Shown: positions 18,149 to 26,626, counted from the stretch's first letter. The stretch: 64,000 nucleotides of DNA from Paenibacillus montaniterrae (GCF_018403185.1 NZ_BOSE01000009.1:62001-126000); one strand, 5' to 3'. Program-made: numbers and translations. Notes: a model not told the origin generated them from the letters alone.

Positions 18149-19020
18149 TGGACAAAAAGCTGGAAGAATTGAAGAAAGAGTATCATCATATTCCTGTACC
18201 TGACGAGCTGGATTTTGTCGTCAGACAAGCCTTGAAACAGAATAAAGGCAGATCTGTTGTAAGAAGGTCGGCGATCGGAGCTGCTGCCGCTGTGCTGCTA
18301 TTCGTTGGCAGTGTGAACGCTAGTCCGGCTTTGGCAAGAGCTATGGAGCAAATTCCGGTGCTCGGCCAGGTCGTCAATGTCGTAACCTTTACTTCATATA
18401 AGCTGGAAGAGGGAGGTTACTCGGCCAATATCGAGGTTCCATCGCTGGAAAATATGAATAACAAGGAGCTGCAAGCCTCGCTTAACAGCAAATATATCGA
18501 AGAGAGCAAGGCATTGTACGAGCAGTTTGTTGCTGAAACAAGGCTGCAGGATGTGGAAGGTGGACATTTCAGCCTTGAGAGCGGCTATGAAATTAAAACG
18601 AATAATGAGCAAATTTTATCGCTTGCCCGTTATGTTGTGGAAACGGCTGGCTCCGCTGCAGAAAGCTATCAATTCGACACGATTGACAAGCAGAATGAAT
18701 GGCTGATTACGTTGCCAAGCTTATTTAAAAATGATGATTATATTGCGATAATAAGCGATAATATTAAGCAGCAGATGATTTCGCAGATGGAGCAGGATGA
18801 CTCGCTCGTTTACTGGGTAGAGCAAAAGGGCGAAGAGGTAATGTCTGATGCGTTCCAGCAAATCGCTGCGGATCAAAGCTTTTACATTAATGTTCAGCAG
18901 CAGCTGGTCATCGTATTTAATGAATATGAGGTTGCGCCCGGCTATATGGGAATCGTTGAGTTTACAATACCTTCACAGGTGCTGGCGGATGTGCTGGTCA
19001 GCGACGTCTATATAAAGTAG
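18148..19020 (+). CDS. rsiV: Anti-sigma-V factor, RsiV-like
   Basis: A 290-residue membrane protein: short cytoplasmic N-terminus that would hold the sigma factor, one helix (about residues 40-58, IGAAAAVLLFVGSVNASPAL), then an extracytoplasmic domain of the DUF4163/DUF3298 type as in Bacillus RsiV (KYIEESKALYEQFVAET, VQQQLVIVFNEYEVAPGYMG). RsiV is the lysozyme receptor and is cleaved by signal peptidase and RasP to release SigV. Length and the one-base overlap with sigV match that system. No oatA or dlt gene is linked here. Confidence 0.78.
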   Translation: MDKKLEELKKEYHHIPVPDELDFVVRQALKQNKGRSVVRRSAIGAAAAVLLFVGSVNASPALARAMEQIPVLGQVVNVVTFTSYKLEEGGYSANIEVPSLENMNNKELQASLNSKYIEESKALYEQFVAETRLQDVEGGHFSLESGYEIKTNNEQILSLARYVVETAGSAAESYQFDTIDKQNEWLITLPSLFKNDDYIAIISDNIKQQMISQMEQDDSLVYWVEQKGEEVMSDAFQQIAADQSFYINVQQQLVIVFNEYEVAPGYMGIVEFTIPSQVLADVLVSDVYIK

Positions 19021-19063
19021 CCTGCTGTGGGCAGCCGTTCTGACATGAAATGGAGGGATGTTG

Positions 19064-20179
19064 GTGGATATGCTATGGCAAGATCGCAAAACGAAGCTGA
19101 AGCAGTATATGATGCAGCATCAAATCGAAGCAGCACTGCTTACTTCGCCTGCAAGCATCTATTACTTCACTGATTTTTACAGCGAGCCGCATGAACGCTT
19201 CTTAGCCTTTTATATGGAGGCCAATTCGCAGCGGGAAATATTGTTCGTGCCGCGGCTTGATGAGCAAGCTGCGGCAGGGGCGGCAAAGACAGAAGCGATT
19301 GTTGCAATCGCGGACGGTGAGGATCCGCTTCAGGTGCTGAAAGCAGCAGTTCAGCGCCCGCAGCGCCTGGGGCTAGAGAAAAACGCGATTAGCGCTGCGC
19401 GTTATGAGCGCTTGCTCGAAGCGCTGCAGCAGCCGCAGGCTGTTGATATAGTGGATGGGATTGTAGCGCTAAGGATGTTCAAGAGCGAGCATGAAATCGC
19501 CAAGGTGCAGCATGCTGTGCAAATTGTGGAGCAGGTCGTAGCACATGCGGCGGCTGTAGCTGCCGTCGGTATGACGGAGCTGGAGCTGGCTGCTGAAATC
19601 GAATATCAGATGAGAAAGCTGGGCGCGGACCGCCCTGCCTTTGAGACGATTGTGCTAACCGGTGCAAGATCGGCATTGCCGCATGGCAGACCGGGAGCAG
19701 CAAAGCTGCAGCAGGGACATTTCCTGCTAATCGATATCGGTGTGCAGGCGAATGGCTATTGCTCGGATATTACGCGTACCTTTGTCATCGGCGAGGCGAC
19801 GCAGGAGCAGCGTCGGCTATATGATACCGTGCTGGCCGCCAATCAGGCAGCAATTGCAGCCAGCAAGGCTGGTATAAGCTTTGCTGAGCTGGACCGGATC
19901 GCACGAGACATCATTGCCGAGGCTGGATACGGTCAATGGTTTACGCATCGTCTCGGTCATGGCTTCGGCATGGAGGTGCATGAACCGCCATCCGTAGCCG
20001 CAGGCAATACGGCGCTGCTCCAGCCGGGCGTGCTTTATACGATAGAGCCGGGCATTTACCATCCAACGCTGGGCGGTGTACGGATTGAGGATGATGTATA
20101 TATAGCAGCCGATGGCAGCGCCAAGGTGCTGACGAGCTATCCGAAGCAGCTGATTCAGCTTGAGCTTGGCGGCCGTTAG
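19064..20179 (+). CDS. M24-family Xaa-Pro peptidase
   Basis: About 371 residues, cytoplasmic. An N-terminal creatinase-like domain (YYFTDFYSEPHERF) precedes a pita-bread metallopeptidase domain with the dinuclear metal ligands in LLIDIGVQANGYCSDITRTF (two Asp), HRLGHGFGMEVHE (His), TIEPGIY (Glu) and GVRIEDDV (Glu). All ligands are present. The start is uncertain: ATG 19058 abuts GGAGGG, so GTG 19064 with six-base spacing is chosen; ATG 19070 is also possible. It cleaves N-terminal residues before proline. It stands alone between rsiV and a secreted protein gene. Confidence 0.85.
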   Translation: MDMLWQDRKTKLKQYMMQHQIEAALLTSPASIYYFTDFYSEPHERFLAFYMEANSQREILFVPRLDEQAAAGAAKTEAIVAIADGEDPLQVLKAAVQRPQRLGLEKNAISAARYERLLEALQQPQAVDIVDGIVALRMFKSEHEIAKVQHAVQIVEQVVAHAAAVAAVGMTELELAAEIEYQMRKLGADRPAFETIVLTGARSALPHGRPGAAKLQQGHFLLIDIGVQANGYCSDITRTFVIGEATQEQRRLYDTVLAANQAAIAASKAGISFAELDRIARDIIAEAGYGQWFTHRLGHGFGMEVHEPPSVAAGNTALLQPGVLYTIEPGIYHPTLGGVRIEDDVYIAADGSAKVLTSYPKQLIQLELGGR

Positions 20180-20247
20180 GTCAAGCTAGAGTACAGTATT
20201 AACAGGCTGGCTTTACCGGACAGGCTGTTTAAGAGGAGAGATGTTGA

Positions 20248-20763
20248 ATGAGACGCTTATATGTATCACTTTTAGCTGCCGCATTAATAGCTCCGCTTGC
20301 TTTAACTGTAAATTCATCAGCTGAAAGTAAGCTTGAAATTCCTAAAATGAGTTCAATTGAACAACTACAAGCAGATGCTTTGCAACAATATGCTATTGTT
20401 GAAGCTAAGCTCAAGATGCATAATTTGGAAGATAGTTACGGCGGAGTGTTTATTGATAGTAATGGGGAATTAAATATAAATTTAACTGGCAATGTCGATA
20501 CAATTCAAGCGCTCATTCAACAGGATGGGATCCAATATCATCAGGTTCAACACTCAATTAAAAAATTGGAGGAAACCATCTCGAAACTTGAAGGCAGGAT
20601 GCTTGAACTAGATATTGTACAACTATCACTTGATGATGAAAAAAATAAAGTAGTTGTTTACGTCAGAGATATGGATGAAAATAAAATAAAGCGAATCAAT
20701 CAATACATTGATCCTGAAACAGTCAAATATGAAAACGCTGTTGGGGAGATACGCGTGCAATAG
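20248..20763 (+). CDS. Small secreted protein, function unknown
   Basis: A 171-residue product with a signal peptide (1-26, LLAAALIAPLALTVNSSAES) and a soluble remainder. YGGVFIDSNGELNINLTGNV and a closing VKYENAVGEIRV loosely recall the pro-domain of alpha-lytic/streptogrisin-type proteases, but no protease follows in frame or nearby. The middle is a charged helical stretch (KKLEETISKLEGRMLELD). Base composition is clearly more AT-rich than its neighbours, which may mean recent acquisition. Start has GAGGAGAG upstream. Confidence 0.65.
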   Translation: MRRLYVSLLAAALIAPLALTVNSSAESKLEIPKMSSIEQLQADALQQYAIVEAKLKMHNLEDSYGGVFIDSNGELNINLTGNVDTIQALIQQDGIQYHQVQHSIKKLEETISKLEGRMLELDIVQLSLDDEKNKVVVYVRDMDENKIKRINQYIDPETVKYENAVGEIRVQ

Positions 20764-20826
20764 CGAAGGAGCAAAGCTACCCTAAAACGAATGTGACTAT
20801 AGGGATTGCTTTGCTCCATATTGCTA
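20761..20826. terminator. Hairpin after the secreted protein gene, short member of a repeat family
   Basis: GGAGCAAAGC (20768-20777) and GCTTTGCTCC (20808-20817) are perfect complements, and TAGC/GCTA extend the palindrome. There is no T-run. It lies between convergent genes and shares its arms with the hairpins at 40915-40959 and in the 106/107-bp repeats. Confidence 0.5.
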
Positions 20827-20871
20827 TATAGCCTCAAGCATGAACCGATGTTCTGGACAAGCACAATCGAC

Positions 20872-21960
20872 TCACGCTTGCTTCGTATACTTTTTAAGTG
20901 CGGGTACAATATCGCGCCCGATAAGCTCGATGTTTTTCATTACTTTTTCGAAGGGAACGCCGCCAAAATCGATTTGGGCCATAAATCGCTGCTGTCCGTA
21001 CAGCTCATACTGGTACAGCAGCTTTTCTATAATTAATTGCGGGCTGCCGATCATAAGCGCATCATGCGGATCGACTGCTTCATCGAATTGCTGCTTCGGA
21101 TAGCCCGAGCGGCGAATTGCTGTAAAGCCTGCATTTAGATATGGATAGTATTCCCGTACCGCTGCTTCCGTTGTTTCAGCCGTGTAAAACAAGCTTGCTG
21201 TAGCAAGCGGCAGCTGCTCGGGCTGATGACCATGCTCGGCTGCTGCTTTGCGGTACTCATCAACCGCTTCCTTAAAGCGGATAGCAGGGCCGCCAAGCGT
21301 GGTCAGCATCATCGGCACACCTGCACTGCCTGCTTTAATTGCGCTGGCTGGGGGACCGCCTACCGCCCGCCAAATTGGCAGTCGTCCATGCTTCGGCTGA
21401 GGCAATATTTGTGCGCGGCGCATCGGGGCGCGGAATTGGCCAGCCCAGCTGATCGGACCGCTTGCCTCATTGATTTTCAGCAGCAGCTCCAGCTTTTCCT
21501 CGAATAGCTCCTCGTATTGCTCCAAATCATAGCCAAACAGCTCATGTGCCCCGATCCGTGAGCCGCGTCCAGCAACAATTTCTGCTCGCCCGTGCGAAAT
21601 TAAGTCCAGGGTGGCGAAATCCTCGTAAATTCTTACTGGATCATGAACGCCAAGCACGGTTGCCGAGCTTGAGAGCTTGATTTTTGAAGTAGCTTGGGCA
21701 ATAGCCCCGAGAATAACAGTATGCGCCTGCGATGTAAAGTAGAGCTGATGGCTTTCTCCGATGGCAAAAACGTCCAGCCCCGCATCTTCAGCCAGCTTGC
21801 TCGCTTCAATTAGTTGCCCGATCCGCTGCTCAGCGGAAATTGGAGCGCCGAGCATGGAATGTACCATATGGTCGCCAAGCGAATACAAGCCAAACTGCAT
21901 GCCTTTGCTCATATCAACGATGCTGCGACCAGCTTCAACCTCAGTTTCTTTGTCTGTCAT
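20872..21960 (-). CDS. Luciferase-like (LLM) flavin-dependent monooxygenase
   Basis: A 362-residue TIM-barrel flavin enzyme. Family marks are QLIEASKLAEDAGLDVFAIG near the start, LSSSATVLGVHDPVRIYEDF, and DLISHGRAEIVAGRGS (the FMN-region signature). These enzymes use reduced FMN and oxygen; the substrate cannot be told from sequence. The start is preceded by GAGGAGG. It is followed at 45 bp, upstream on the same strand, by a ring-cleaving dioxygenase gene, a combination often linked to quinone or aromatic compound handling. Confidence 0.82.
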   Translation of the reverse strand: MTDKETEVEAGRSIVDMSKGMQFGLYSLGDHMVHSMLGAPISAEQRIGQLIEASKLAEDAGLDVFAIGESHQLYFTSQAHTVILGAIAQATSKIKLSSSATVLGVHDPVRIYEDFATLDLISHGRAEIVAGRGSRIGAHELFGYDLEQYEELFEEKLELLLKINEASGPISWAGQFRAPMRRAQILPQPKHGRLPIWRAVGGPPASAIKAGSAGVPMMLTTLGGPAIRFKEAVDEYRKAAAEHGHQPEQLPLATASLFYTAETTEAAVREYYPYLNAGFTAIRRSGYPKQQFDEAVDPHDALMIGSPQLIIEKLLYQYELYGQQRFMAQIDFGGVPFEKVMKNIELIGRDIVPALKKYTKQA

Positions 21961-22005
21961 GGTGCTTCCTCCTCGCTGTAATGTGCTTCAATTGTTAATC
22001 AAGCT

Positions 22006-22947
22006 TCAATCAAGCGGCTGAAGCCTGTGTTCAATCGCGGCTCGATTAACCTCTAAAAATGGCGGCAGATCGAGTCTTTGCCCCAGCTCGGCAGGCTCAG
22101 CGTCAATCGTAAAGCCCGGTCCGTCTGTTGCCAGCTCAAACAGAATGCCATTGCGATCATGAAAGTATAGGCTCGTAAAGTAAAAACGTTCAATGATGCC
22201 TGTCGTTTTATAGCCTTGCTGCTGCAGCACATCATTCCAATGCTCCAGCTCCTTCTTGTCAGCGACAGTTAGCGCTAAATGATGCACGCTGCCTCTGCCA
22301 GCCCGTTGCCGCGAGCCATGCTCCTCGCTTACTACAATTTCTCCCCAATGTTCGCCTGCAACAGCCTGCAGCGTCGTCTCCTGCGCACTTTGTTGTTTAA
22401 TGGTATAGCCAAATGTGTCCGTTAGCAGCTTTACCGTAGCTTCCATCTGTCTAACCTTAATTCCGATTGGCCCCATCCCTAAAATCGCATGCTCCTGAGG
22501 GACTGGAGCGTCTCCCCATGGCTGCCAGCGCTGCGGCACGTTAAGTCCTTCATTGCTCAGCAGCACGAGCGAAAGCTGGTCCGGATCTTCAAAATATAAA
22601 GCATCGTAAGCGCCATAGCGGCTTAACCCGCTATGCTCAATGTTATGAGCGGTCAAACGCTGCTCCCAATAGGTGAGGCTATTCTTGCTCGGCACCAGCA
22701 GACTGATCAAGTGAATAGAATTAGTCCCTTTGACAGTATGGCCGGCATTCTGGATTTCAAAAAACGTAAGCTCTGTTCCAGGGTTGCCCACCTCATCACC
22801 ATAAAATAAATGGTACATATCAGGGCTGTCCTGATTAACAGTTTTCTTCACTAGCCTCAATCCCAGCACCTCAGTATAAAATTGCTTATTTTGCTTCGCA
22901 TTCTTAGTAAACATCGAAGTATGATGATGACCCAAAAGCTGTGGCAT
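22006..22947 (-). CDS. Ring-cleaving dioxygenase of the glyoxalase fold (MhqO-like)
   Basis: About 313 residues with two vicinal-oxygen-chelate halves: GHHHTSMFTKNAKQNKQFYT at the start, and a second half beginning near GPIGIKVRQMEATVKLLTD. Metal ligands are expected at His in GHHH, at His in VHHLALTV and at Glu in GILFELATDG. Bacillus MhqO-type enzymes open quinol rings and are controlled by the MarR protein MhqR. A MarR gene lies upstream on the same strand. Start at MPQLLG (22947) fits AGAGAGG nine bases upstream. A copy of an ACTAGTCAAGTGA-type operator stands about 50 bp upstream. Confidence 0.82.
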   Translation of the reverse strand: MPQLLGHHHTSMFTKNAKQNKQFYTEVLGLRLVKKTVNQDSPDMYHLFYGDEVGNPGTELTFFEIQNAGHTVKGTNSIHLISLLVPSKNSLTYWEQRLTAHNIEHSGLSRYGAYDALYFEDPDQLSLVLLSNEGLNVPQRWQPWGDAPVPQEHAILGMGPIGIKVRQMEATVKLLTDTFGYTIKQQSAQETTLQAVAGEHWGEIVVSEEHGSRQRAGRGSVHHLALTVADKKELEHWNDVLQQQGYKTTGIIERFYFTSLYFHDRNGILFELATDGPGFTIDAEPAELGQRLDLPPFLEVNRAAIEHRLQPLD

Positions 22948-22993
22948 AAACCTCATCCTCTCTATCTCATAATAAACATCAATCAACATCAAT

Positions 22994-23010
22994 TAACTAG
23001 TCAAGTGACA
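22994..23010. promoter_or_regulatory. Candidate MarR operator before the dioxygenase gene
   Basis: TAACTAGTCAAGTGACA (22994-23010) closely matches TTACTACTCAAGTGATA at 23941-23957 and the inverted copy at 24024-24040 near the marR gene. A motif shared by the regulator and its neighbour suggests autoregulation plus control of the dioxygenase. Confidence 0.5.
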
Positions 23011-23032
23011 ACCTAAAAAAAGGCGTAACCTA

Positions 23033-23464
23033 CAAAGCAATCGCACCGCCGTCGAATACGCTCCAGAGCTAGGCATCGTCATCAAAGTCCAGCTTTTGAA
23101 CTACCCCTTCCAATAAAGGTTTAAAAGCAGGGCTTTCAGGACCAAGAAGAGGTACTAAAAGGCGAGGAGCGCAGCGTAGAGCAGAGCTACGTGAGCACCG
23201 CAGTTTTCGCTAGCGTTCAAGCTTCGCTGCCGACTATGCTACAGAGAAATCGCATCGTCATCAAAGTCCAGCTTTTAAACTACCCCTTCCAATAAAGGTT
23301 CAAAAATTCGGCTTTCAGGACCAAGAAGATGGCACGATACTAGAAGGCGAGGAGCGCAGCGTAGGCACAAGCTACGTGAGCACCGGAGCCGTCGGTAGCG
23401 TGACATATTCGCCGTCGAATCCGCTGCGAAGCGGTGCATCGTCATCAAAGTCGGATTTTTGAAC
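23033..23464 (-). repeat. Inverted array of the 184-bp structured element (two full units plus a truncated one)
   Basis: On the minus strand two units (23464-23298 and 23280-23119) and a truncated third (23101 to about 23033) are separated by the conserved spacer CTTTATTGGAAGGGGTA. Each unit begins and ends with an inverted repeat: GTTTAAAAGCTGGACTTT in one and GTTCAAAAATCCGACTTT in the other, and both arms of each unit carry matching changes. The inner hairpin pairs around GAGGAGCGCAGCGTA and TACGTGAGCACC. The first unit overlaps the last codons and stop of the marR gene. Confidence 0.85.
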
Positions 23465-23879
23465 TACCTCTATGAAGCTTGGTGAGTAGACGGTATAACT
23501 CTTTTAACTCCTCCCTACTAAGAGCATTGTCAAACAGAGACGATTGAAATGCGGTTTGAGCGGGCAAGGCTCGTTCGATCGCAATGCGGCCTTTTTCACT
23601 GAGCATAATCGTTTTCGTTTTCCATTCCTGCTTGCGAACGATGTAACCATCCTGCTCGAGACGAGCGAGCATGCGCGAAATACCGCCTTGCGTCACTAAT
23701 ATTTTTTCTGCCAGCTCAGACTGGGTAAGCGGCTGATAATAATAAATTTGCGCCAGCACATCAAATTGAGCAGTAGTAAGCTCGAAGCGCTTCAAAAACT
23801 CGTTGGACAGCTGATTGCTTAGGTTGCTAAAGCGCATCAAGCGAGTCCAGGTTAAGGAGCCGAGTGTATTGTTTTTCAT
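23445..23879 (-). CDS. MarR-family regulator (MhqR-like)
   Basis: A 144-residue winged-helix repressor: helices QLSNEFLKRFELTTAQFDVL, recognition segment SELAEKILVTQGGISRMLAR, wing DGYIVRKQEWKTKTIMLSEK. The start at 23879 (MKNNTLG) is set by GGGGTGA upstream. It lies upstream of an MhqO-like dioxygenase and an LLM monooxygenase on the same strand, as expected for a redox-compound-sensing repressor. Unusually, its last six codons (SSKIRL) and the TGA are contributed by a copy of the 184-bp element, so the original C-terminus may have been replaced. Confidence 0.85.
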   Translation of the reverse strand: MKNNTLGSLTWTRLMRFSNLSNQLSNEFLKRFELTTAQFDVLAQIYYYQPLTQSELAEKILVTQGGISRMLARLEQDGYIVRKQEWKTKTIMLSEKGRIAIERALPAQTAFQSSLFDNALSREELKELYRLLTKLHRGSSKIRL

Positions 23880-23940
23880 AAAATCACCCCAATTCCACCT
23901 GCGGCAGCAAGCGTCGTTTAACGAGTTCGTTTTTATCATT

Positions 23941-24040
23941 TTACTACTCAAGTGATAATAATGCAATGCCGGTGATTTATAGGTCATTTTATTTAATTTT
24001 CAATTGTTTTTTACAGTATATTAACACGTCAACTAGTAAA
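23941..24040. promoter_or_regulatory. Two candidate MarR operators upstream of marR
   Basis: TTACTACTCAAGTGATA at 23941-23957 and, inverted, TTTACTAGTTGACGTG from 24040 leftwards. Both resemble the site before the dioxygenase gene. The second also faces the acyltransferase-like gene that starts about 120 bp to the right. Confidence 0.45.
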
Positions 24041-24158
24041 ATGTTCTTAGTTTATGAAAATAATTATGAAAATAGGACATCAGTCTCTTTTATTAAATGG
24101 GTCAAATCATACATAATTATAATAAAAATTACCATTTAATTAGGTGATTGGTAGGAGT

Positions 24159-24734
24159 GTGAACACAGCTTATATGTACAAATCAGTTGAAAATGAAGTG
24201 GAATTGGCTCTATTTAATGGGATTTGGACAACAGTGTGGCGCGAGCATGGATATGAGCTGGAGTTTAGTGAGAATGCATTGGAGAGAAACATTATTTTTA
24301 CTGAGAAAGGAGAGGCTGTTGGAACCTCTGAGCTAAAGCCATATTACGAGGACAGCCGCAGCAGCATTAACGAGGTGGCGCCCTTTGCTTTGCATCCATG
24401 GGTGCTGCAGGCGCAGGGCAAGGTTGGAGAAAGTGATAAAATAGCGCTGCTAAGCTCTTATCGCGGCAAGGGCACCTATACGGATGACGTGCTTTCCTCG
24501 ATATGCGCAAGCGCGGCAAAGTTCAACCTCACTTGTATGGTTTCCTTGCTTGAGCCTGTATTTATGAGAGCCCTGCGCATTTTATACAAGGTGCCGATGC
24601 AGAAGCTAGGAGAAAAAACGTTTTATAAAGGAGATTACGTCGTTCCAGCAGTGATGGATGTCGGCTATATTAACGAACATCCTGAGCAATTCACCTGGTA
24701 TAAAAAATTTGCTACAGCGGCGAGCACAAAATAA
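24159..24734 (+). CDS. GNAT-fold acyltransferase-like protein (FeeM / autoinducer-synthase type)
   Basis: About 191 residues. I see the layout of the N-acyl amino acid synthase / acyl-homoserine-lactone-synthase branch of the GNAT fold: an N-terminal helix with VWREHGYELEF, a central strand and turn (VGESDKIALLSSYRGKGTYT), then LTCMVSLLEPVFMRALRILY and VPMQKLGEKTFYKGDYVVPA leading to a final strand. The functional call is an inference from overall pattern. The start is unclear: GTG 24159 (AGGTGA at 24142), GTG 24144 or ATG 24174. The stop is only 19 bp before a chemoreceptor gene, so the two may share a transcript. Confidence 0.5.
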   Translation: MNTAYMYKSVENEVELALFNGIWTTVWREHGYELEFSENALERNIIFTEKGEAVGTSELKPYYEDSRSSINEVAPFALHPWVLQAQGKVGESDKIALLSSYRGKGTYTDDVLSSICASAAKFNLTCMVSLLEPVFMRALRILYKVPMQKLGEKTFYKGDYVVPAVMDVGYINEHPEQFTWYKKFATAASTK

Positions 24735-24753
24735 ACAAAAAGGCGGAACATCA

Positions 24754-26256
24754 ATGAAAAAAGCATTAACCGAGCTGGATAAACGCAATCGATTGCTGAT
24801 GTGGATCATTTGGGGTTTGCTAGCCTTGGGAGTCGTTATAGATATTGGAATAGGTCTTCCTTGGCATTTAATTTTGATACTAATTGTTGTAGGAGGCTTA
24901 TTTACAGGTGCGGCAACGCTAATGACGTTCATTGCCAAGCTAAGCCCTTACGTAAAATATGTAGTGCCATTTGGCTTGACGAGTATCGCAACGGTACTGA
25001 TGGTATCTGATCCTGAGCCGGTTACGAGTACATACTTTTTGGTCTATGTAAATATTGCGATTGTAGCGTTATATTCCGATTATCGTCCGATTGTACTGAC
25101 AGGCGTACTTGGTGCAGCGATGACTACGTATCTGTACATGGATGAAACGATCCAGCAACGTATTTTCCCGTACGATTCCATTACGTATCTTTATCTCTAC
25201 CTGCTGTTTGCAACAGTTGCTTTAAGCGTTTCTGCTTACTATGCAGGGCGCCTGCAGCGAGATATTCAAGCAAAGCAGCAGGAGGCAGTTGCGGCCAAGC
25301 AGCTGTCGGACGAAATGATCGACAAGCTGCAGCAGTCGATACTGGTGCTCAATGAGTTCAGCTCCAAGCAAAAGGAGCAGGTGCATGCGGCAACGGGCAT
25401 TTCTCATGAAGTGACCTCGACCTTTAATGAAATGGCTGTAGCATTCGAGCAGCAGACCAATCATATTGTTGCGATTAATGATTCTACGCAAACGATGAGC
25501 AGCAGCGTGAAGGATATGTCGGAAAGCGTACAGACGCTGGAAACGATCGCATTAGATAACGCCGAGCTTAGCGAGCGCAATGTCGAGCAGCTGCAAAATA
25601 TGAGCGAGGAAATGCAGCAGCTTCAGCAGTCTACGCATCAAGCACTGCAGGAAATGGAGCGTTTAAAGCAAAATAATGAGCATGTCAGCGAGATTGCAAC
25701 GACCATTAACGATATTGCCTCGCAAATTCATTTACTGGCTTTGAATGCCGCAATAGAGGCCGCTCGTGCAGGGGAGCATGGCCGCGGCTTTGCAGTTGTA
25801 TCAGGAGAGGTAAGCAAGCTTGCGGAGCATACGCGCAGCTCAGTTGAGCAAATTAGCGAGCTGCTTAATTCCATTCATCATAGCATCGCAGCAGCCTATC
25901 AGTATGTCGAGCAAGGCAATCAGTCGGTTGCACGCAGTAATGCGGCGCTGCAGATGACTGGCGAGGCGATGATCCTGTCGGAGTCCAACACAAAGCGTGC
26001 ATCCGAACAGACGTTGAAGGCCAATGCCTCTACGAACAGCCTGATGGAGCAATCGACGATGCTGGCGCAGCGAATGAACGAAATTACAGCAACGACACAG
26101 CAAACGATGGGCGCTGTCGAAGAGGTTAATGCCAATATGGAGCAGCAATATGGGCAGATGATGGAGATGAGCCGTCAATTTGAACAGCTGGATCAGCTTG
26201 TTACCGAGCTTAACAAGTTGATTGAGAAGCGACAGAAGAACATCTCTGCATCGTAG
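24754..26256 (+). CDS. Methyl-accepting chemotaxis protein with multi-pass N-terminus
   Basis: A 500-residue receptor. The N-terminal 170 residues hold about six hydrophobic helices with very short loops and no large external sensor domain; a coiled-coil signalling domain follows. The conserved hairpin tip that contacts CheA/CheW reads HLLALNAAIEAARAGEHGRG and continues FAVVSGEVSKLAEHTRSS. No HAMP domain is evident between membrane and signalling parts. Such receptors probably sense membrane or intracellular state. Start ATG 24754 follows AAGGCGG. No other chemotaxis gene is nearby. Confidence 0.9.
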   Translation: MKKALTELDKRNRLLMWIIWGLLALGVVIDIGIGLPWHLILILIVVGGLFTGAATLMTFIAKLSPYVKYVVPFGLTSIATVLMVSDPEPVTSTYFLVYVNIAIVALYSDYRPIVLTGVLGAAMTTYLYMDETIQQRIFPYDSITYLYLYLLFATVALSVSAYYAGRLQRDIQAKQQEAVAAKQLSDEMIDKLQQSILVLNEFSSKQKEQVHAATGISHEVTSTFNEMAVAFEQQTNHIVAINDSTQTMSSSVKDMSESVQTLETIALDNAELSERNVEQLQNMSEEMQQLQQSTHQALQEMERLKQNNEHVSEIATTINDIASQIHLLALNAAIEAARAGEHGRGFAVVSGEVSKLAEHTRSSVEQISELLNSIHHSIAAAYQYVEQGNQSVARSNAALQMTGEAMILSESNTKRASEQTLKANASTNSLMEQSTMLAQRMNEITATTQQTMGAVEEVNANMEQQYGQMMEMSRQFEQLDQLVTELNKLIEKRQKNISAS

Positions 26257-26282
26257 GATGAACGGCGACTTGCAAAAATAGA

Positions 26283-26328
26283 GGATGCCAGATTGTCAGT
26301 ATGTACTGGCTTTCTGACATCCTTTTTT
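26283..26328 (+). terminator. Rho-independent terminator after the chemoreceptor gene
   Basis: GGATGCCAGA (26283-26292) pairs with TCTGACATCC (to 26322) with one mismatch; an inner GTCAGTA/TACTGGC stem extends it, and TTTTTT follows. Confidence 0.75.
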
Positions 26329-26524
26329 ATTAATTTGTAAATAGCGGCTGCAGCATTTTTATGCAGAAATATGTTCAATTAAATTCATTTATCTGACATC
26401 GTGTGAAAGAAACGCTGTAATATTGCAGCGATAAAGCAGCAGCGAGCTGAGTGAATGAATATTAAATGACAGCGGCATGAAGAAAAGCTTCCATATTAAA
26501 GAATAATATAATATTTTAATTAGC

Positions 26525-26626
26525 AACTAATCATTAGTTATGATAATTTAATCAATTATCGCGCCGCAATAACATAATTATTATAGAAAAATATGGTTGT
26601 AATGATGTCATTATATGGTTTACAAT
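26525..26626 (+). promoter_or_regulatory. Promoter and three palindromes ahead of the MrpR-like gene
   Basis: In an otherwise empty AT-rich gap of about 360 bp (26331-26692) there are three small palindromes: AACTAATCATTAGTT (26525-26539), GATAATTTAATCAATTATC (26542-26560) and TAATGATGTCATTA (26600-26613). The last lies between a possible -35 TTGTAA (26597-26602) and -10 TACAAT (26621-26626, 18-bp spacer), the place of a classical repressor operator. Confidence 0.4.
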
